Positions 46,772-57,184 of a stretch of 64,000 bases of DNA are shown here, one piece after another; the first letter of the stretch is position 1, and each line of letters starts with the position of its first letter. The position numbers and the translations under genes are program-made. The notes under the pieces are model-generated. The model ran no database searches. It was given only the letters and a program-made list of their open reading frames with translations, and was not told the DNA's origin. Origin of the DNA: Rickettsiales bacterium (GTDB lineage: Bacteria; Pseudomonadota; Alphaproteobacteria; UBA8366); contig PBOZ01000100.1 of the NCBI GenBank assembly GCA_002724555.1, positions 50,364-114,363 of the forward strand. The letters run 5' to 3'.

Positions 46772-48097
46772 ATGCTTGACACGATATATGCTTTGTCGAC
46801 GGCCAGTGGTCGTGCGGGCATCGCTGTCATACGGATTTCTGGTGTTGGCGCCGGTAATGTTTTGCGGGTACTTACCAGAGGTGATTTGCCGTCACCGAGG
46901 CGTGCCATCGTGACAACATTATGGGCTGTGGGATCGGAGGAGGCGCTTGATCGAGGGCTGGCACTTTGGTTTCCTGGACGCGGTAGTTTTACTGGCGAAG
47001 ATGTCGTGGAGTTGCATATTCATGGTGGCACAGCGGTTGTGGCGGCAGTCTTGGAAGCAATTGCCACGATACCAGCTACACGGATGGCGGAGCCTGGTGA
47101 GTTTACGAGGCGGGCGTTTCTCAACGATAAAATGGACCTGACTGGTGCGGAGGGTTTGGCGGATTTAATCGCAGCAGAAACTGAAGCCCAGCGCCGGCAG
47201 GCATTGCGTCAGGCGTCTGGGGAACTGGGGGCTGTCTATGAGTCTTGGCGTCTCCGGTTGATGCAGGCTTTGGCACACGTGGAGGCAGCGATTGATTTTC
47301 CGGATGAAGAAATACCTGATGATATTTTGACGACTGTTAGGAAAGATATTTTGGGGCTACAGACAGAGATTGCACAACATATTGATGATAACCGAAAGGG
47401 GGAACGACTGCGCATGGGGCTTAATATCGCCATTGTGGGCCCTCCCAATGCAGGTAAATCTAGTCTATTGAATTTTTTAGCCGGTCGGGAGGCGGCGATT
47501 GTTTCGAAGACGGCGGGCACTACACGGGATGTCATCGAAGTGCGCATGGACCTGTCGGGCGTTGCCGCGATCGTGTCAGATACGGCGGGCATAAGGCTGG
47601 CGAAGGGGGCTGTTGAAGCAGAAGGGGTGAGACGAGCTCGTCAAAGGGCTCATGATGCCGACTTGCGTGTTGTGGTATTAGATGGGTCTATTAACAAATT
47701 TGAAACGGACTCTGTGTATCTGGCTCCCGATACGATAACGGTTCTAAACAAGTCTGATAAAGGCTCACATTGTGCGGAAATTCCACGGGGTGACCTGGGT
47801 GTTCATCGAATTTCTTTGAAACGGGGCGATGGTGTCCAGGAGTTTTTGGGTAGTCTTAGCAGGGTGGTGCAAGCACTGTGTGATGTTGGGAGCGCACCTG
47901 TGATAACGCGAGCGCGTCATCGGGAAGCGGCTACTGACTGCTGTGATTCCCTTCGGCGGTCGCTGGATGCTGCATTACCTGAATTGATGGCCGAGGATTT
48001 GCGCTTGGGTATGCGTTCGCTCGGGCGTATTACGGGCCGCTTTGATGTTGAGGAGTTGCTGGATGTTGTGTTTCGTGATTTCTGCCTCGGTAAGTAG
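46772..48097 (+). CDS. mnmE: tRNA modification GTPase MnmE
   Basis: 441 residues. N-terminal folate-binding domain (LDTIYALSTASGRAGIAVIRISG), then a helical domain split by a GTPase with G1 GPPNAGKS (223-230), DTAGI and NKSD. The C-terminal FCLGK has Cys438 in the conserved C-(L/I)-G-K. With MnmG it makes the cmnm5 group on wobble uridine-34. The stop codon is directly followed by a parS site. Confidence 0.97.
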   Translation: MLDTIYALSTASGRAGIAVIRISGVGAGNVLRVLTRGDLPSPRRAIVTTLWAVGSEEALDRGLALWFPGRGSFTGEDVVELHIHGGTAVVAAVLEAIATIPATRMAEPGEFTRRAFLNDKMDLTGAEGLADLIAAETEAQRRQALRQASGELGAVYESWRLRLMQALAHVEAAIDFPDEEIPDDILTTVRKDILGLQTEIAQHIDDNRKGERLRMGLNIAIVGPPNAGKSSLLNFLAGREAAIVSKTAGTTRDVIEVRMDLSGVAAIVSDTAGIRLAKGAVEAEGVRRARQRAHDADLRVVVLDGSINKFETDSVYLAPDTITVLNKSDKGSHCAEIPRGDLGVHRISLKRGDGVQEFLGSLSRVVQALCDVGSAPVITRARHREAATDCCDSLRRSLDAALPELMAEDLRLGMRSLGRITGRFDVEELLDVVFRDFCLGK

Positions 48098-48113
48098 TGT
48101 TTCACGTGAAACA
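48098..48113. promoter_or_regulatory. parS: parS centromere site 1
   Basis: TGTTTCACGTGAAACA, a perfect 16-bp palindrome identical to the conserved chromosomal parS bound by ParB. It begins at the base after the mnmE stop and lies before mnmG, about 3.4 kb from parB. Confidence 0.95.
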
Positions 48114-48166
48114 ATTTTGATGTCGTGACGCTTGCCAGCGGGATTAGTTGTCCCTACATTCCGCCG

Positions 48167-50047
48167 ATGGTTGGTTTAAGCAACGAATTGTGGGACGTAG
48201 TCGTTATCGGCGGAGGGCATGCCGGTTGTGAAGCGGCTGCCGCCGCTGCCCGTGTTGGCGCGGCGACGTTGTTGGTAACGCACAACCTCGAAACTGTTGG
48301 CGAAATGTCTTGCAATCCAGCAATTGGCGGTTTGGCCAAAGGGCATTTGGTGCGCGAGATTGATGCTTTGGATGGTCTGATGGGTCGGGTTATTGACGCG
48401 TCCGGGATTCAGTTTCGGATGCTAAACCGGTCGAAAGGCCCCGCTGTCCGGGGGCCTCGTGCTCAAGCAGACCGGAAGCTTTATCGGGGGGCCATGAAAG
48501 AAGCGTTGAAGGACGAGAGCAATCTCACGCTTCTGGCGGGCGAAGTCGATGATATAATTTTGGAACGTGGCGGGGGTGTTCAGGGTGTTGTCCTGGCAGA
48601 TGGCACGCAGCTAATGGCGGGGTGCGTTGTCCTCACCACGGGGACATTTCTTCGCGGTTTGATCCACATCGGGGATAATAAGACGCCTGCCGGGCGCTTT
48701 GGTGAGGAACCGGCTTATGGCTTATCTAAGACACTTGAGCGCGCGGGGTTTCGACTTGGGCGCCTTAAGACGGGGACGCCTCCGCGGTTGGATGGGCGAA
48801 CGATTGACTGGGGTGGGCTGGAGGTTCAGCGTGGTGATACACCCCCCGTGCCTTTTTCCTATTTAACTGATAGTATCCGCACTCCGCAAATTCCCTGCCA
48901 TATAACGCACACCTCGGCCGCTGGACACGAACTTATTCGACGGAATTTAGAACGTTCGCCAATGTATTCGGGGCAGATTGAATCAGCGGGCCCGCGATAC
49001 TGCCCGTCTATCGAGGATAAGGTCGTTCGATTTGCAGAACGAAATAGTCATCAGATTTTTTTGGAACCTGAAGGCCTGGACGTTGACACGGTTTATCCTA
49101 ACGGTATTTCAACCTCATTGCCGGCTGTTATACAACGTGCCTTGCTTGATACCATTCCAGGCCTTGAGAAGGCGATCATGGTTCGTCCGGGATACGCAAT
49201 TGAATATGATCACGTTGATCCTCGCGAGTTGCGTTCATCTTTAGAGACCAAGAGAATTCCCGGCCTATATTTGGCAGGCCAAATAAACGGTACCACAGGT
49301 TATGAAGAGGCTGCGGCACAGGGCTTGATGGCTGGTATTAATGCTGCGCGGGCTGCGAGTGGGCAAAGTGCAGTCGTATTTGACCGTGCGGATGCATATA
49401 TAGGCGTTTTGATTGACGACTTAATAACGAAAGGCACGAGCGAACCATATCGTATGTTTACGTCTCGTGCTGAGTATCGGTTGAGTTTACGGGCGGATAA
49501 TGCCGACCGAAGGCTGACGCAAAAGGGAATTGATGTCGGCTGTGTAGGCCCGGAACGGGCCCGCTTTTGGGCAGAAAAAAAGGCGGAACTAGATGACGCG
49601 CGAAAAATTGTGGCCGATTTAAAGGCAAGTCCCAACAAGCTTGCGAAGCATGGAATTTCAGTAAGCCGGAATGGAGTACCGCGAAGCGCCCTTGATCTTA
49701 TGGCGATGTCTAGTATCTCATTTTCTTCGCTATTGCAGGTTTGGCCAGCGTTGTCTGGGCTGTCAGAGGCGGTGCGTGAGCAGCTTGAGATTGACTCCCT
49801 ATATGCGGGTTATCTAAGCCGGCAGGATGCAGATATTTCAGCCTTTAAAAATGATGAGAGTTTGATGCTGCCTGCGGCGATAGATTTCGCGGCCATTGGC
49901 GGCCTATCGGCCGAAGTTTGCGAGAAGCTAAAACGCATTCAGCCAGAAACCTTGGGTGCAGCCTCCCGAATTTCCGGGGTGACCCCGGCGGCGATAGTGG
50001 CTATTATGCGTTATGTTAAGCGCGAACCAGCCGAATTTGGCGACTAA
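48167..50047 (+). CDS. mnmG: tRNA uridine-5-carboxymethylaminomethyl modification enzyme MnmG
   Basis: 626 residues from the ATG at 48167. FAD-binding [26 protein letters not shown], then [27 protein letters not shown] with a catalytic Cys, [12 protein letters not shown] and [22 protein letters not shown] are canonical MnmG. The C-terminal helical domain binds MnmE and tRNA. GTG at 48125 would extend it by 14 residues with no family resemblance. It ends in a 35-nt overlap with rsmG. Confidence 0.97.
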   Translation: MVGLSNELWDVVVIGGGHAGCEAAAAAARVGAATLLVTHNLETVGEMSCNPAIGGLAKGHLVREIDALDGLMGRVIDASGIQFRMLNRSKGPAVRGPRAQADRKLYRGAMKEALKDESNLTLLAGEVDDIILERGGGVQGVVLADGTQLMAGCVVLTTGTFLRGLIHIGDNKTPAGRFGEEPAYGLSKTLERAGFRLGRLKTGTPPRLDGRTIDWGGLEVQRGDTPPVPFSYLTDSIRTPQIPCHITHTSAAGHELIRRNLERSPMYSGQIESAGPRYCPSIEDKVVRFAERNSHQIFLEPEGLDVDTVYPNGISTSLPAVIQRALLDTIPGLEKAIMVRPGYAIEYDHVDPRELRSSLETKRIPGLYLAGQINGTTGYEEAAAQGLMAGINAARAASGQSAVVFDRADAYIGVLIDDLITKGTSEPYRMFTSRAEYRLSLRADNADRRLTQKGIDVGCVGPERARFWAEKKAELDDARKIVADLKASPNKLAKHGISVSRNGVPRSALDLMAMSSISFSSLLQVWPALSGLSEAVREQLEIDSLYAGYLSRQDADISAFKNDESLMLPAAIDFAAIGGLSAEVCEKLKRIQPETLGAASRISGVTPAAIVAIMRYVKREPAEFGD

Positions 50048-50672
50048 ATTTTTAACAGCGGAAGATGTTGGCGAAACATTAAATGTTTCACGTGAAACAT
50101 TAGTCCGCCTGAAAAAGTTTGTCGACTTTCTTTTAAAATGGCAACGATCCATTAATTTGATTGGTCCTGGAACGGTTGACAACATTTGGCGTCGCCATGT
50201 TTTGGATTGTGGCCAACTCGTTCGATATTTGCCGGACTGCCCGGGCACGGTTCTGGATATTGGGTCTGGTGCGGGCTTGCCTGGTATCATACTCGCGATA
50301 TTGGGCGTCCCTAATATTCGAATGATAGAGGCGGATGCCAAGAAATGTGTCTTTTTAAGAGAGGCAGCCCGCATTTCAGAAGCGCGCGTCGAGATCGTAG
50401 AGGCTCGCGCTGAACAGGCGGTGTGTGAACCTGCTGAGATCGTGACAGCACGCGCTGTGGCGCCATTGCCGCGGCTACTTGAATTAACAGAACCATATAT
50501 AAAGCCGAATACAGTTTGTTTTTTCTTTAAAGGAAGAAACCATAAACATGAATTAATTGATTTAAAAAATAATTGGAATTTACAAATGGAAATTCATAAA
50601 AGTTTAACGGAACGCGACGGCATTATACTAAAATTGACATCTGTCTGCCGTGCCGATGTTTCCAATGCCTGA
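50013..50672 (+). CDS. rsmG: 16S rRNA (guanine-527-N7)-methyltransferase RsmG
   Basis: 219 residues. S-adenosylmethionine-binding [53 protein letters not shown] and [17 protein letters not shown] match RsmG throughout. It methylates G527 of 16S rRNA and affects streptomycin sensitivity. The codons for NVSRET near residue 25 contain the second parS site. The 3' end overlaps the start of parA. Confidence 0.96.
   Translation: MLSANQPNLATKFLTAEDVGETLNVSRETLVRLKKFVDFLLKWQRSINLIGPGTVDNIWRRHVLDCGQLVRYLPDCPGTVLDIGSGAGLPGIILAILGVPNIRMIEADAKKCVFLREAARISEARVEIVEARAEQAVCEPAEIVTARAVAPLPRLLELTEPYIKPNTVCFFFKGRNHKHELIDLKNNWNLQMEIHKSLTERDGIILKLTSVCRADVSNA
50084..50099. promoter_or_regulatory. parS: parS centromere site 2, inside rsmG
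   Basis: TGTTTCACGTGAAACA, identical to site 1, embedded in codons for V-S-R-E-T of RsmG, about 2 kb from the first and 1.4 kb from parB. ParS inside rsmG near this position is a known theme in bacteria. Confidence 0.95.
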
Positions 50673-51483
50673 GCCGGAAGCAAATCTCAATACTCAGCTG
50701 ACGAGCCGGCCGCGTATCATAGCAATTGCTAACCAAAAGGGCGGTGTGGGGAAAACCACTACTGCTGTCAATCTTGCTACGGCACTTGCAGCTAACAAAA
50801 TGCGGGTTTTATTGGTTGACGTTGATGCTCAGGGGAATGCCAGCACTGGCCTTGATATCCATAAAGATAACAATAAACCAACAGTTTACGACATTATGGT
50901 CCATAAAATGTCGGCGGTGGATGTGGTCGTTCGGTCAATCGTGCCAGGATTGGATCTGATTCCGGCATCGGTCCATTTGGCTGGTGCGGAACTGGAACTT
51001 TTGGATTTAGATAACCGTGAATACCGATTATCAGAATCGCTCACCGTTGTCGGTGGAGGATACGATTATATTCTAATAGATTGTCCGCCGGCTTTGGGGT
51101 TGTTGACCTTGAATGCTCTATGCGCTGCCGACTCCGTTTTAGTGCCACTGCAGTGCGAGTTTTATGCATTAGAGGGCCTTAGTCATCTGGTCGGTACTAT
51201 TGAAAGAATTCGCCAGAAACTGAACCCCCGTCTCACAATTCAAGGAGTTGTGCTTACAATGTACGATCGCCGTAACAATCTATCGGAAATGGTGGCGGCG
51301 GACGTCCGTGAGCATTTCGGCGACAAGGTCTATGAAACAGTCATCCCGCGGAATGTTCGGATTTCAGAGGCGCCGTCGCACGGCAGACCGGTTTTGCTTT
51401 ATGATTGGCGGTGCGCTGGAAGCAAGGCCTACATTCATCTGGCGGGAGAAATTCTTAAGCGTGAACGGGAGCAAAGGACCTGA
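50656..51483 (+). CDS. parA: Chromosome-partitioning ATPase ParA (Soj)
   Basis: About 275 residues. Deviant Walker A KGGVGKTTT at 28-36, DVDAQGNASTGLD (A') and DYILIDCPPALGLLTLNAL (Walker B region), followed by QCEFYALEGLSHLVGTIERI. It forms the ATP-dependent gradient that moves ParB-parS complexes after replication. Starts at 50650 (GTG), 50656 or 50665 (both ATG) are all possible; none has a clear ribosome site because translation seems coupled to rsmG. It overlaps parB by one base (TGATG). Confidence 0.97.
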   Translation: MFPMPEPEANLNTQLTSRPRIIAIANQKGGVGKTTTAVNLATALAANKMRVLLVDVDAQGNASTGLDIHKDNNKPTVYDIMVHKMSAVDVVVRSIVPGLDLIPASVHLAGAELELLDLDNREYRLSESLTVVGGGYDYILIDCPPALGLLTLNALCAADSVLVPLQCEFYALEGLSHLVGTIERIRQKLNPRLTIQGVVLTMYDRRNNLSEMVAADVREHFGDKVYETVIPRNVRISEAPSHGRPVLLYDWRCAGSKAYIHLAGEILKREREQRT

Positions 51484-52379
51484 TGTCGGAACAAGGAAAA
51501 CGCAAAAATCTAGGGCGGGGTCTGTCCGCGCTGTTTGGTGAGAAAGGCGCACCGGTCTCCTTCGCTGATAATCCACGACGAGATGACCACGCGGTTCCCG
51601 TGGAGTATCTTTACGCTAGCGAGTTCCAGCCACGCCGCTATTTTGATCCCAGTGCCTTGAAGGCTTTGGTAGATTCAATTCGAACGAAGGGCGTCCTCGA
51701 ACCAATTCTCGTGCGAGCCGACCAAGAAGCGCCCGACAGATATGAAATCATAGCCGGCGAACGCCGATGGCGAGCGGCGCAAGCCGCCGGGCTTCATGAG
51801 GTCCCAGTTATTGTAAAGCAACTGGACGATCGTGAAGCACTTGAAATCGCGTTGATTGAGAACTTGCAACGTGAAGACCTGACCGCTGTTGAAGAAGCTG
51901 AAGGATACCGACGGTTAATGGACCAGTTCGGCCGAACCCAAGAGGAACTTGCACGAGATATCGGGAAAAGCCGCAGTCACGTTGCAAACACACTGCGGTT
52001 GCTCGCCCTGCCCAGCGCAGTCCGCACAAAAGTTCAGGATGGAAGTTTAAGTGCGGGACATGCGCGGGCTCTTCTGGGAGCCGTTGACCCTCAATCGGCT
52101 ACAATGACTGTTATCCAGAAAGGGCTCAATGTACGGCAAACTGAAGCTATGATACGTCACGAACGTGATAAGGGGAATGTTGCGAGACGCGGCCGGCAAA
52201 CAATAATAGATAAAGATCCCAATACTACTGCACTCGAACGGGATCTGGGCAACCATCTCGGCCTGAAAGTGGCAATAGACGAACGGGGTGAATCGGGCAC
52301 ACTTAAACTACAATATCAAAGTCTCGAGCAACTTGATGACGTCCTCCAAAAGCTCATGACGCCCCGTGACGTCGGCTAA
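51483..52379 (+). CDS. parB: Chromosome-partitioning CTPase ParB (Spo0J)
   Basis: 298 residues. N-terminal LGRGLSALFGE motif (10-20) that contacts ParA, CTP-binding boxes including GERRWRAA at 92-99, then the HTH NLQREDLTAVEEAEGYRRLMDQFGRTQEELARDIGKSRSHVANTLRLLALP (about 135-185; the core is GKSRSHVANTLRL). The C-terminal dimerisation domain is intact (GESGTLKLQYQSLEQLDDVLQKL). It should bind the two parS sites nearby and spread as a sliding clamp. Confidence 0.98.
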   Translation: MSEQGKRKNLGRGLSALFGEKGAPVSFADNPRRDDHAVPVEYLYASEFQPRRYFDPSALKALVDSIRTKGVLEPILVRADQEAPDRYEIIAGERRWRAAQAAGLHEVPVIVKQLDDREALEIALIENLQREDLTAVEEAEGYRRLMDQFGRTQEELARDIGKSRSHVANTLRLLALPSAVRTKVQDGSLSAGHARALLGAVDPQSATMTVIQKGLNVRQTEAMIRHERDKGNVARRGRQTIIDKDPNTTALERDLGNHLGLKVAIDERGESGTLKLQYQSLEQLDDVLQKLMTPRDVG

Positions 52380-52380
52380 A

Positions 52381-53415
52381 TTAGCCTGCTCGCTTTTGTT
52401 GGCGCGCCAGGCTCGCTATTTGTAACAGGGCGCGCCCACAAACAGGGTCTTCCGGAATCCCGGTCCGCTTGCAATTTAATTCCGCATCTAGCGTAAGCTG
52501 CAATGCGCGATTAATCCCTTTAATCTGCCAAAACCCCAGTTGCTGGCGAAAACGTCTCTCCATTTTAAAAAAGACTGGTGGGCGCATTGACTTTAAAACC
52601 GCGCTGGCATTCTCACCGCTTCGAATACGCGTGCCCGCTGTCTCAAGCCGAATTAAATGATTTGTCATTGCACGTAAGATTCCAACTGCACTAGTTCCCG
52701 CTTGAAAACATCGCATGATTCCAATGTCGACCGCATTCGAGTCGCCATCGGCGGCGGCATTTATTAAATCATCACGGGAATCAGCGGCACTATCACCAAT
52801 ACACGCCATTGTTGTTGCGAGATCGACGCGGCTTCCTGCGCCAGCATAAAGCGCGAGTTTCTCGGTTTCCCCACGCGTAACCGCCCTATCGGATCCAAGC
52901 CTTTCCACCAGCCAAGCGATCGCTTCGGCACTAATTGTTACATCATACTGAGATAAAGTTTCATGCACCACACGTTCAAGGCTAACTTTATCATCGATAT
53001 AACAGGGGATTGCTGCCCCAGAAGCATGGCTCTCTAGCAGTTTGCGTAAGGTAGACCGAGGATTAAGCTGTCCGGACTGCAAAACAGTAACCGTATCACT
53101 GGTTTTGTTCTCGAGGATAGTCTCAACAATTGGCGCAATGGAGTCGATGGCGTCTCGAATACGAACCAAACGCCGCCCTCCAGTCAATGAAATCGCAGCA
53201 ACTTCATCGTAAAGCCGCGCCGGATCTCCTGCCAGTTCGGCGCTGTTGAGCTCCGTAACGGTAAAAGGGTCTGAGAGGTCGGGAACGATCACTTTGCCAA
53301 GCACCATGGCGCGTTCGCGAACCAAACCCTCATCCGGCCCATATATAAGCGCAACCCGCAATTCTGGCGGCGGAGAACGAACAAATTCATCTGCCCTATT
53401 AGCGGAGACTTTCAA
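52381..53415 (-). CDS. holA: DNA polymerase III delta subunit
   Basis: 344 residues of HolA: ALIYGPDEGLVRERAMVLGKVIV, DEVAAISLTGGRRLVRIRDA, then the middle helical part AIAWLVERLGSDRAVTRGETEKLALYAG and C-terminal ILRAMTNHLIRLETAGTRIRSG. It opens the sliding clamp within the clamp loader. Convergent with parB, one base apart; its start follows lptE closely. Confidence 0.95.
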   Translation of the reverse strand: MKVSANRADEFVRSPPPELRVALIYGPDEGLVRERAMVLGKVIVPDLSDPFTVTELNSAELAGDPARLYDEVAAISLTGGRRLVRIRDAIDSIAPIVETILENKTSDTVTVLQSGQLNPRSTLRKLLESHASGAAIPCYIDDKVSLERVVHETLSQYDVTISAEAIAWLVERLGSDRAVTRGETEKLALYAGAGSRVDLATTMACIGDSAADSRDDLINAAADGDSNAVDIGIMRCFQAGTSAVGILRAMTNHLIRLETAGTRIRSGENASAVLKSMRPPVFFKMERRFRQQLGFWQIKGINRALQLTLDAELNCKRTGIPEDPVCGRALLQIASLARQQKRAG

Positions 53416-53416
53416 T

Positions 53417-53923
53417 CTAACCCTGATCTAATCTATAAGCGAAAAAAAGACTGAGCCGTGTTTTAATCTCATCGCTTACTTCCCGTGTTGCCCGGTCAGT
53501 CGCATTTTTTTCCGCGGCTACCAGGGCGAATTCAGACGTCGGGATATTATAGCTATTCACAGATCGCACCGAATCTTCCATCAATACGTTACCAGACTTG
53601 TTCTCGATTAAAACAAATTTCGCTGAAAGAGAGAGGCTTGCGCGCGTTGTCTCCTCATTAATCTTCAACCCAATTTCCGTTTTGCTAATCTGCGTTTTAA
53701 TAGTCAAAGTATAGGCAGGTCTATTAGCCCGTCCCAAAGGATTAATGCGATCTAGAAGAAGGTTGTGAAGCTTATGCCCCACCCGGTCCTCAATAGCCGC
53801 AATCTTTATAGCGCCAAGCTCTCTGTCGATGTTGGCATGATTACTACTTCCATGAATCGGTTGGAAGCCGCAACCTGCTAACACAACGGCTAAAATTAAA
53901 TATAGCGCGGACCTAAAGAACAA
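53417..53923 (-). CDS. lptE: LPS-assembly lipoprotein LptE, TTG start
   Basis: 168 residues from a TTG at 53923-53921. Signal peptide [17 protein letters not shown] ends in lipobox Cys18, followed by GFQPIHG, the usual LptE beginning. The frame remains open into leuS, but only this TTG gives a normal signal peptide, and AAGGTGG sits 6-7 nt before it. It overlaps the end of leuS by 11 nt. LptE plugs the LptD barrel that inserts lipopolysaccharide into the outer membrane. Confidence 0.88.
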   Translation of the reverse strand: MFFRSALYLILAVVLAGCGFQPIHGSSNHANIDRELGAIKIAAIEDRVGHKLHNLLLDRINPLGRANRPAYTLTIKTQISKTEIGLKINEETTRASLSLSAKFVLIENKSGNVLMEDSVRSVNSYNIPTSEFALVAAEKNATDRATREVSDEIKTRLSLFFAYRLDQG

Positions 53924-56486
53924 TATTGACCACCTTGTTCGGCACCACAATGATTTTACGCGGTGGGGAAGCTTCGGTAGCACGCTGCACATTATCTAGC
54001 GACAAAGCCATTGCCTCCGCTTCATCCTTGCTTGTCTTTGGCGAAACTTCAATAGTGCCGCGAAATTTGCCGTTAACTTGCACTGCGACGGTAACTGTGT
54101 CTTCCACCAAGTATTGTTTATCAGCGATAGGCCACGGCGTCTTGGCGAGTAAAATTTTATGGCCGAGCAGCGCCCATAATTCTTCGGCGAGATGAGGCAT
54201 CACTGGGCCAACCAATTGTACAACCGTCTCATAACCAATACGACGTGCCCAGATATTGCCTGGATTATCACCAACTAAAGCTGTGACTTCATTAGTTAAC
54301 TCGCGGATGCGGGCGACAGCGCGATTGAATCGAAAAGCATCAAAATCCGCGCTAACATCTAGTATCGCGCGATGCGTTTTACGCACAACATCTTGGGCTT
54401 CCGTCGACATAGAACCGGGCTGAGCCAATCCGACTTTACCTAGCGAATACTTCGGTTCTGCTAAGAGTCGCCACAATCTATTGGTGTAGCGCCAAGCACC
54501 TTCAATGCCCGCTTCGGTCCACTCTAAGTCTCGTGCCGCAGGGCTATCCGACAGCATGAACAATCGCGCTGTATCCGCGCCGTAGGAATCTATAATCGAT
54601 TCTGGGTCAACGACATTTTTTCGGGACTTGCTCATCTTCTCAGAGCGTCCGACCACAACCTTTTCACCTGTCTCGGTCTTTATTAAATCACCGTCTTGGG
54701 ACGTTGAAATTTCTTCAGGAAAGAGCCAGCCACCGCTCGAATTGTTTTCTTCTCGATAGGTTTGGTGACACACCATACCTTGGGTTAAAAGTCCAGCAAA
54801 CGGCTCTTTGATGTCTATGTAACCGCAATCGCTCAGCGCTCTGGTAAAAAACCGTGAATACAGAAGGTGCAGGATGGCATGTTCAATACCCCCTATATAT
54901 TGGTCCACAGGCATCCAATAAGCCGCCTCTGAACGCGAAAACATTCTATTTTGTTCGCTTGCACCAAACTGTGCGAAATACCAGGATGACTCGAAAAAGG
55001 TGTCAAACGTATCCGTCTCTCGTTCCGCCTCACCTCCACAGCATGGGCAGAGCACGAACTTCCATGTCGGGTGGCGGTCAAGCGGATTACCCACCTCGTC
55101 GAACTCTACATCCTGAGGTAGCCTGACCGGCAGGTCCTCTTCAGGTACGGGGACCGTGCCGCATGTTTTGCAATGTATGACTGGGACTGGACAGCCCCAA
55201 TACCGCTGTCTCGATACACCCCAATCCCGCAGCCGATATGTCGTTTGTGCTTCGCCTTGTTGGAGCTCGACGAGTTTCTCGATGGCCTTTTTCTTGGCCG
55301 CCTCAACATTTAGCCCGTTTAAGAAACCCGAATTAATCATTAATCCATCGTCTACAAAAGCTTCCGTTTCCACAATCATTTCCGCGGCTGAGACACCGGC
55401 AGGCGCAACAACTGGTAAAACATCGAGCCCGTATTTGCGGGCAAAATCTAAATCCCGTTGGTCGTGCGCGGGACAACCAAAAATAGCGCCGCTGCCGTAA
55501 TCCATTAGTACAAAATTCGCGACATAAACGGGTAATTTTTGCTCTTTTCGAAAGGGGTGATGGGCGGTTAACTTTGTCCTAAAGCCTTTTTTTTCGGCTG
55601 TTTCAATCGCCGCTTCGCTGGTCCCCATCCGGTTGCATTCATCAATAAATGATTGCAATTTTGTGTCCCTCTTCGCCAGTTCTAACGCCAATGGATGATT
55701 GGACGCGACCGCACAAAAACTGGCACCGAATAGAGTATCGGGCCGGGTTGTAAACACCTCAAGACTGTCCGTGCGACTGGAGAGCTTAAATGCGATTCGA
55801 GCGCCTTCTGATCGATTGATCCAATTGGTCTGCATGAGACGAACCTGGTCTGGCCAACGTTCCATCGTCTCAAGGGTCTCTAATAAATCATCAGCATATG
55901 CGGTGATCCGCAAGAACCACTGCGGTACTTTACGCCGCTCAACCAAGGCATCCGACCGCCAGCCGCGGCCATCTATTACCTGTTCATTTGCAAGAACAGT
56001 GTTTTCTACAGGATCCCAATTAACCCAAGAATCGCGTTTATAAGCGAGCCCGGCTTTTAGGAAATCCAGAAACATTTTCTGTTCGTGACGATAATATTCT
56101 GGCTCGCACGTCGCTAATTCACGTCGCCAATCGTAAGACAAGCCCATTGATTTCAACTGATCTCGCATTGCCCCGATATTTTCGCGAGTCCAAACCGCTG
56201 GATGAACGTTATTGTCAAAAGCGGCGTTCTCAGCGGGCAGTCCAAAGGCATCCCAACCCATTGGGTGCAGCACGTTAAAACCTTGTGCCCTTTTATATCG
56301 GGCGACGACGTCGCCGATCGTATAGCACCTGACGTGCCCCATATGAATCCGCCCGGATGGGTACGGAAACATTTCGAGAACGTAATACTTTTCTCGTCCC
56401 GGATCGGCCTCTGCTTCAAAACATCCGGCTTTCTGCCAACGTTCCTGCCACTTTGGCTCCGACTCTTTAAAATTGTAACGATCCAT
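53913..56486 (-). CDS. leuS: Leucyl-tRNA synthetase
   Basis: 857 residues from the ATG at 56486 ([18 protein letters not shown]). The class-I HIGH variant is [13 protein letters not shown], the KMSKS loop is [14 protein letters not shown], and a CP1 editing domain (about 230-420) with [10 protein letters not shown] is present. Zinc-like Cys residues occur in [12 protein letters not shown] and LCPCCGGE. It charges tRNA-Leu in the cytosol and edits mischarged products. A TTG seven codons upstream is a second possible start. It is followed by lptE and holA. Confidence 0.98.
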   Translation of the reverse strand: MDRYNFKESEPKWQERWQKAGCFEAEADPGREKYYVLEMFPYPSGRIHMGHVRCYTIGDVVARYKRAQGFNVLHPMGWDAFGLPAENAAFDNNVHPAVWTRENIGAMRDQLKSMGLSYDWRRELATCEPEYYRHEQKMFLDFLKAGLAYKRDSWVNWDPVENTVLANEQVIDGRGWRSDALVERRKVPQWFLRITAYADDLLETLETMERWPDQVRLMQTNWINRSEGARIAFKLSSRTDSLEVFTTRPDTLFGASFCAVASNHPLALELAKRDTKLQSFIDECNRMGTSEAAIETAEKKGFRTKLTAHHPFRKEQKLPVYVANFVLMDYGSGAIFGCPAHDQRDLDFARKYGLDVLPVVAPAGVSAAEMIVETEAFVDDGLMINSGFLNGLNVEAAKKKAIEKLVELQQGEAQTTYRLRDWGVSRQRYWGCPVPVIHCKTCGTVPVPEEDLPVRLPQDVEFDEVGNPLDRHPTWKFVLCPCCGGEAERETDTFDTFFESSWYFAQFGASEQNRMFSRSEAAYWMPVDQYIGGIEHAILHLLYSRFFTRALSDCGYIDIKEPFAGLLTQGMVCHQTYREENNSSGGWLFPEEISTSQDGDLIKTETGEKVVVGRSEKMSKSRKNVVDPESIIDSYGADTARLFMLSDSPAARDLEWTEAGIEGAWRYTNRLWRLLAEPKYSLGKVGLAQPGSMSTEAQDVVRKTHRAILDVSADFDAFRFNRAVARIRELTNEVTALVGDNPGNIWARRIGYETVVQLVGPVMPHLAEELWALLGHKILLAKTPWPIADKQYLVEDTVTVAVQVNGKFRGTIEVSPKTSKDEAEAMALSLDNVQRATEASPPRKIIVVPNKVVNIVL

Positions 56487-56555
56487 TCCGCAATCCGGCT
56501 TGTTCAAAAATTATTCACAAACACTTATCTCGGCAGCCGCACTTAAATAATGCGG

Positions 56556-57092
56556 TTACTGCAATTTGATCCGCATCTGGCGAGCACGCTTGAGAATGGC
56601 ATTTTCCAAATTTGTGCCAGTGTCTTTACTGACCCTAGCATCGAGCCAAATCCCATTGGGATCTAGACGCTGCCGAAATACGGTAATTCGTAAGCCATCA
56701 GCCCGAAGCTCGCTATCTAGGATGTATACATTGACCTTGAACCGTTCGCCAAGCGTCTCTGGCGGCCGATACCAGTCGGTTAAAATCGTTCCCCCAAATG
56801 GATCTGCTTGCGCCAAGGGCATGAAGGAAATGGTGTCAAGCGCGGCGCGCCAAAGATAACCGTTGACGCTAATGCCAGTTGCGTTGCTGTTGGTTGCGTC
56901 GCCCGGCATTTCATTAAGGCCGAACAAAGTATTCAAAAGGCCTTTATTTGGTCCGCTACCGGTACCACTTTCGACCCGCTTCAAAGAGCCGGTTTGGGTC
57001 ACCGGATCGCCCTTGTCACCCGAACCGGAACAACTTGCGAGCAACAAGGAAGTCGCAAAAAATAAGGTGAAGCAGATTTTTTTTCGGTGCAT
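56556..57092 (-). CDS. DUF3576 domain lipoprotein
   Basis: 178 residues. Lipoprotein signal with lipobox Cys21 (LLLASCSGSG), then a DUF3576 domain covering the rest: GISVNGYLWRAALDTISFMPLAQADPFGGTILTDWYRPPE, in which LWRAALDTI and DPFGG-x-I-x-T-D-W are diagnostic, and LDPNGIWLDARVSKDTGTNLENAILKRARQMRIK. Its function is unknown; it sits upstream of leuS in many alphaproteobacteria. It is expected in the outer membrane or periplasm. Confidence 0.9.
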   Translation of the reverse strand: MHRKKICFTLFFATSLLLASCSGSGDKGDPVTQTGSLKRVESGTGSGPNKGLLNTLFGLNEMPGDATNSNATGISVNGYLWRAALDTISFMPLAQADPFGGTILTDWYRPPETLGERFKVNVYILDSELRADGLRITVFRQRLDPNGIWLDARVSKDTGTNLENAILKRARQMRIKLQ

Positions 57093-57184
57093 CTTGACTT
57101 ATATGCGAAATATAGTGCGGGATTTCCAGCGGTTTCTTTCGTTGGCTCTCTGCCAAGGGCCAGCCTATCGGGAGGATATCAAGA

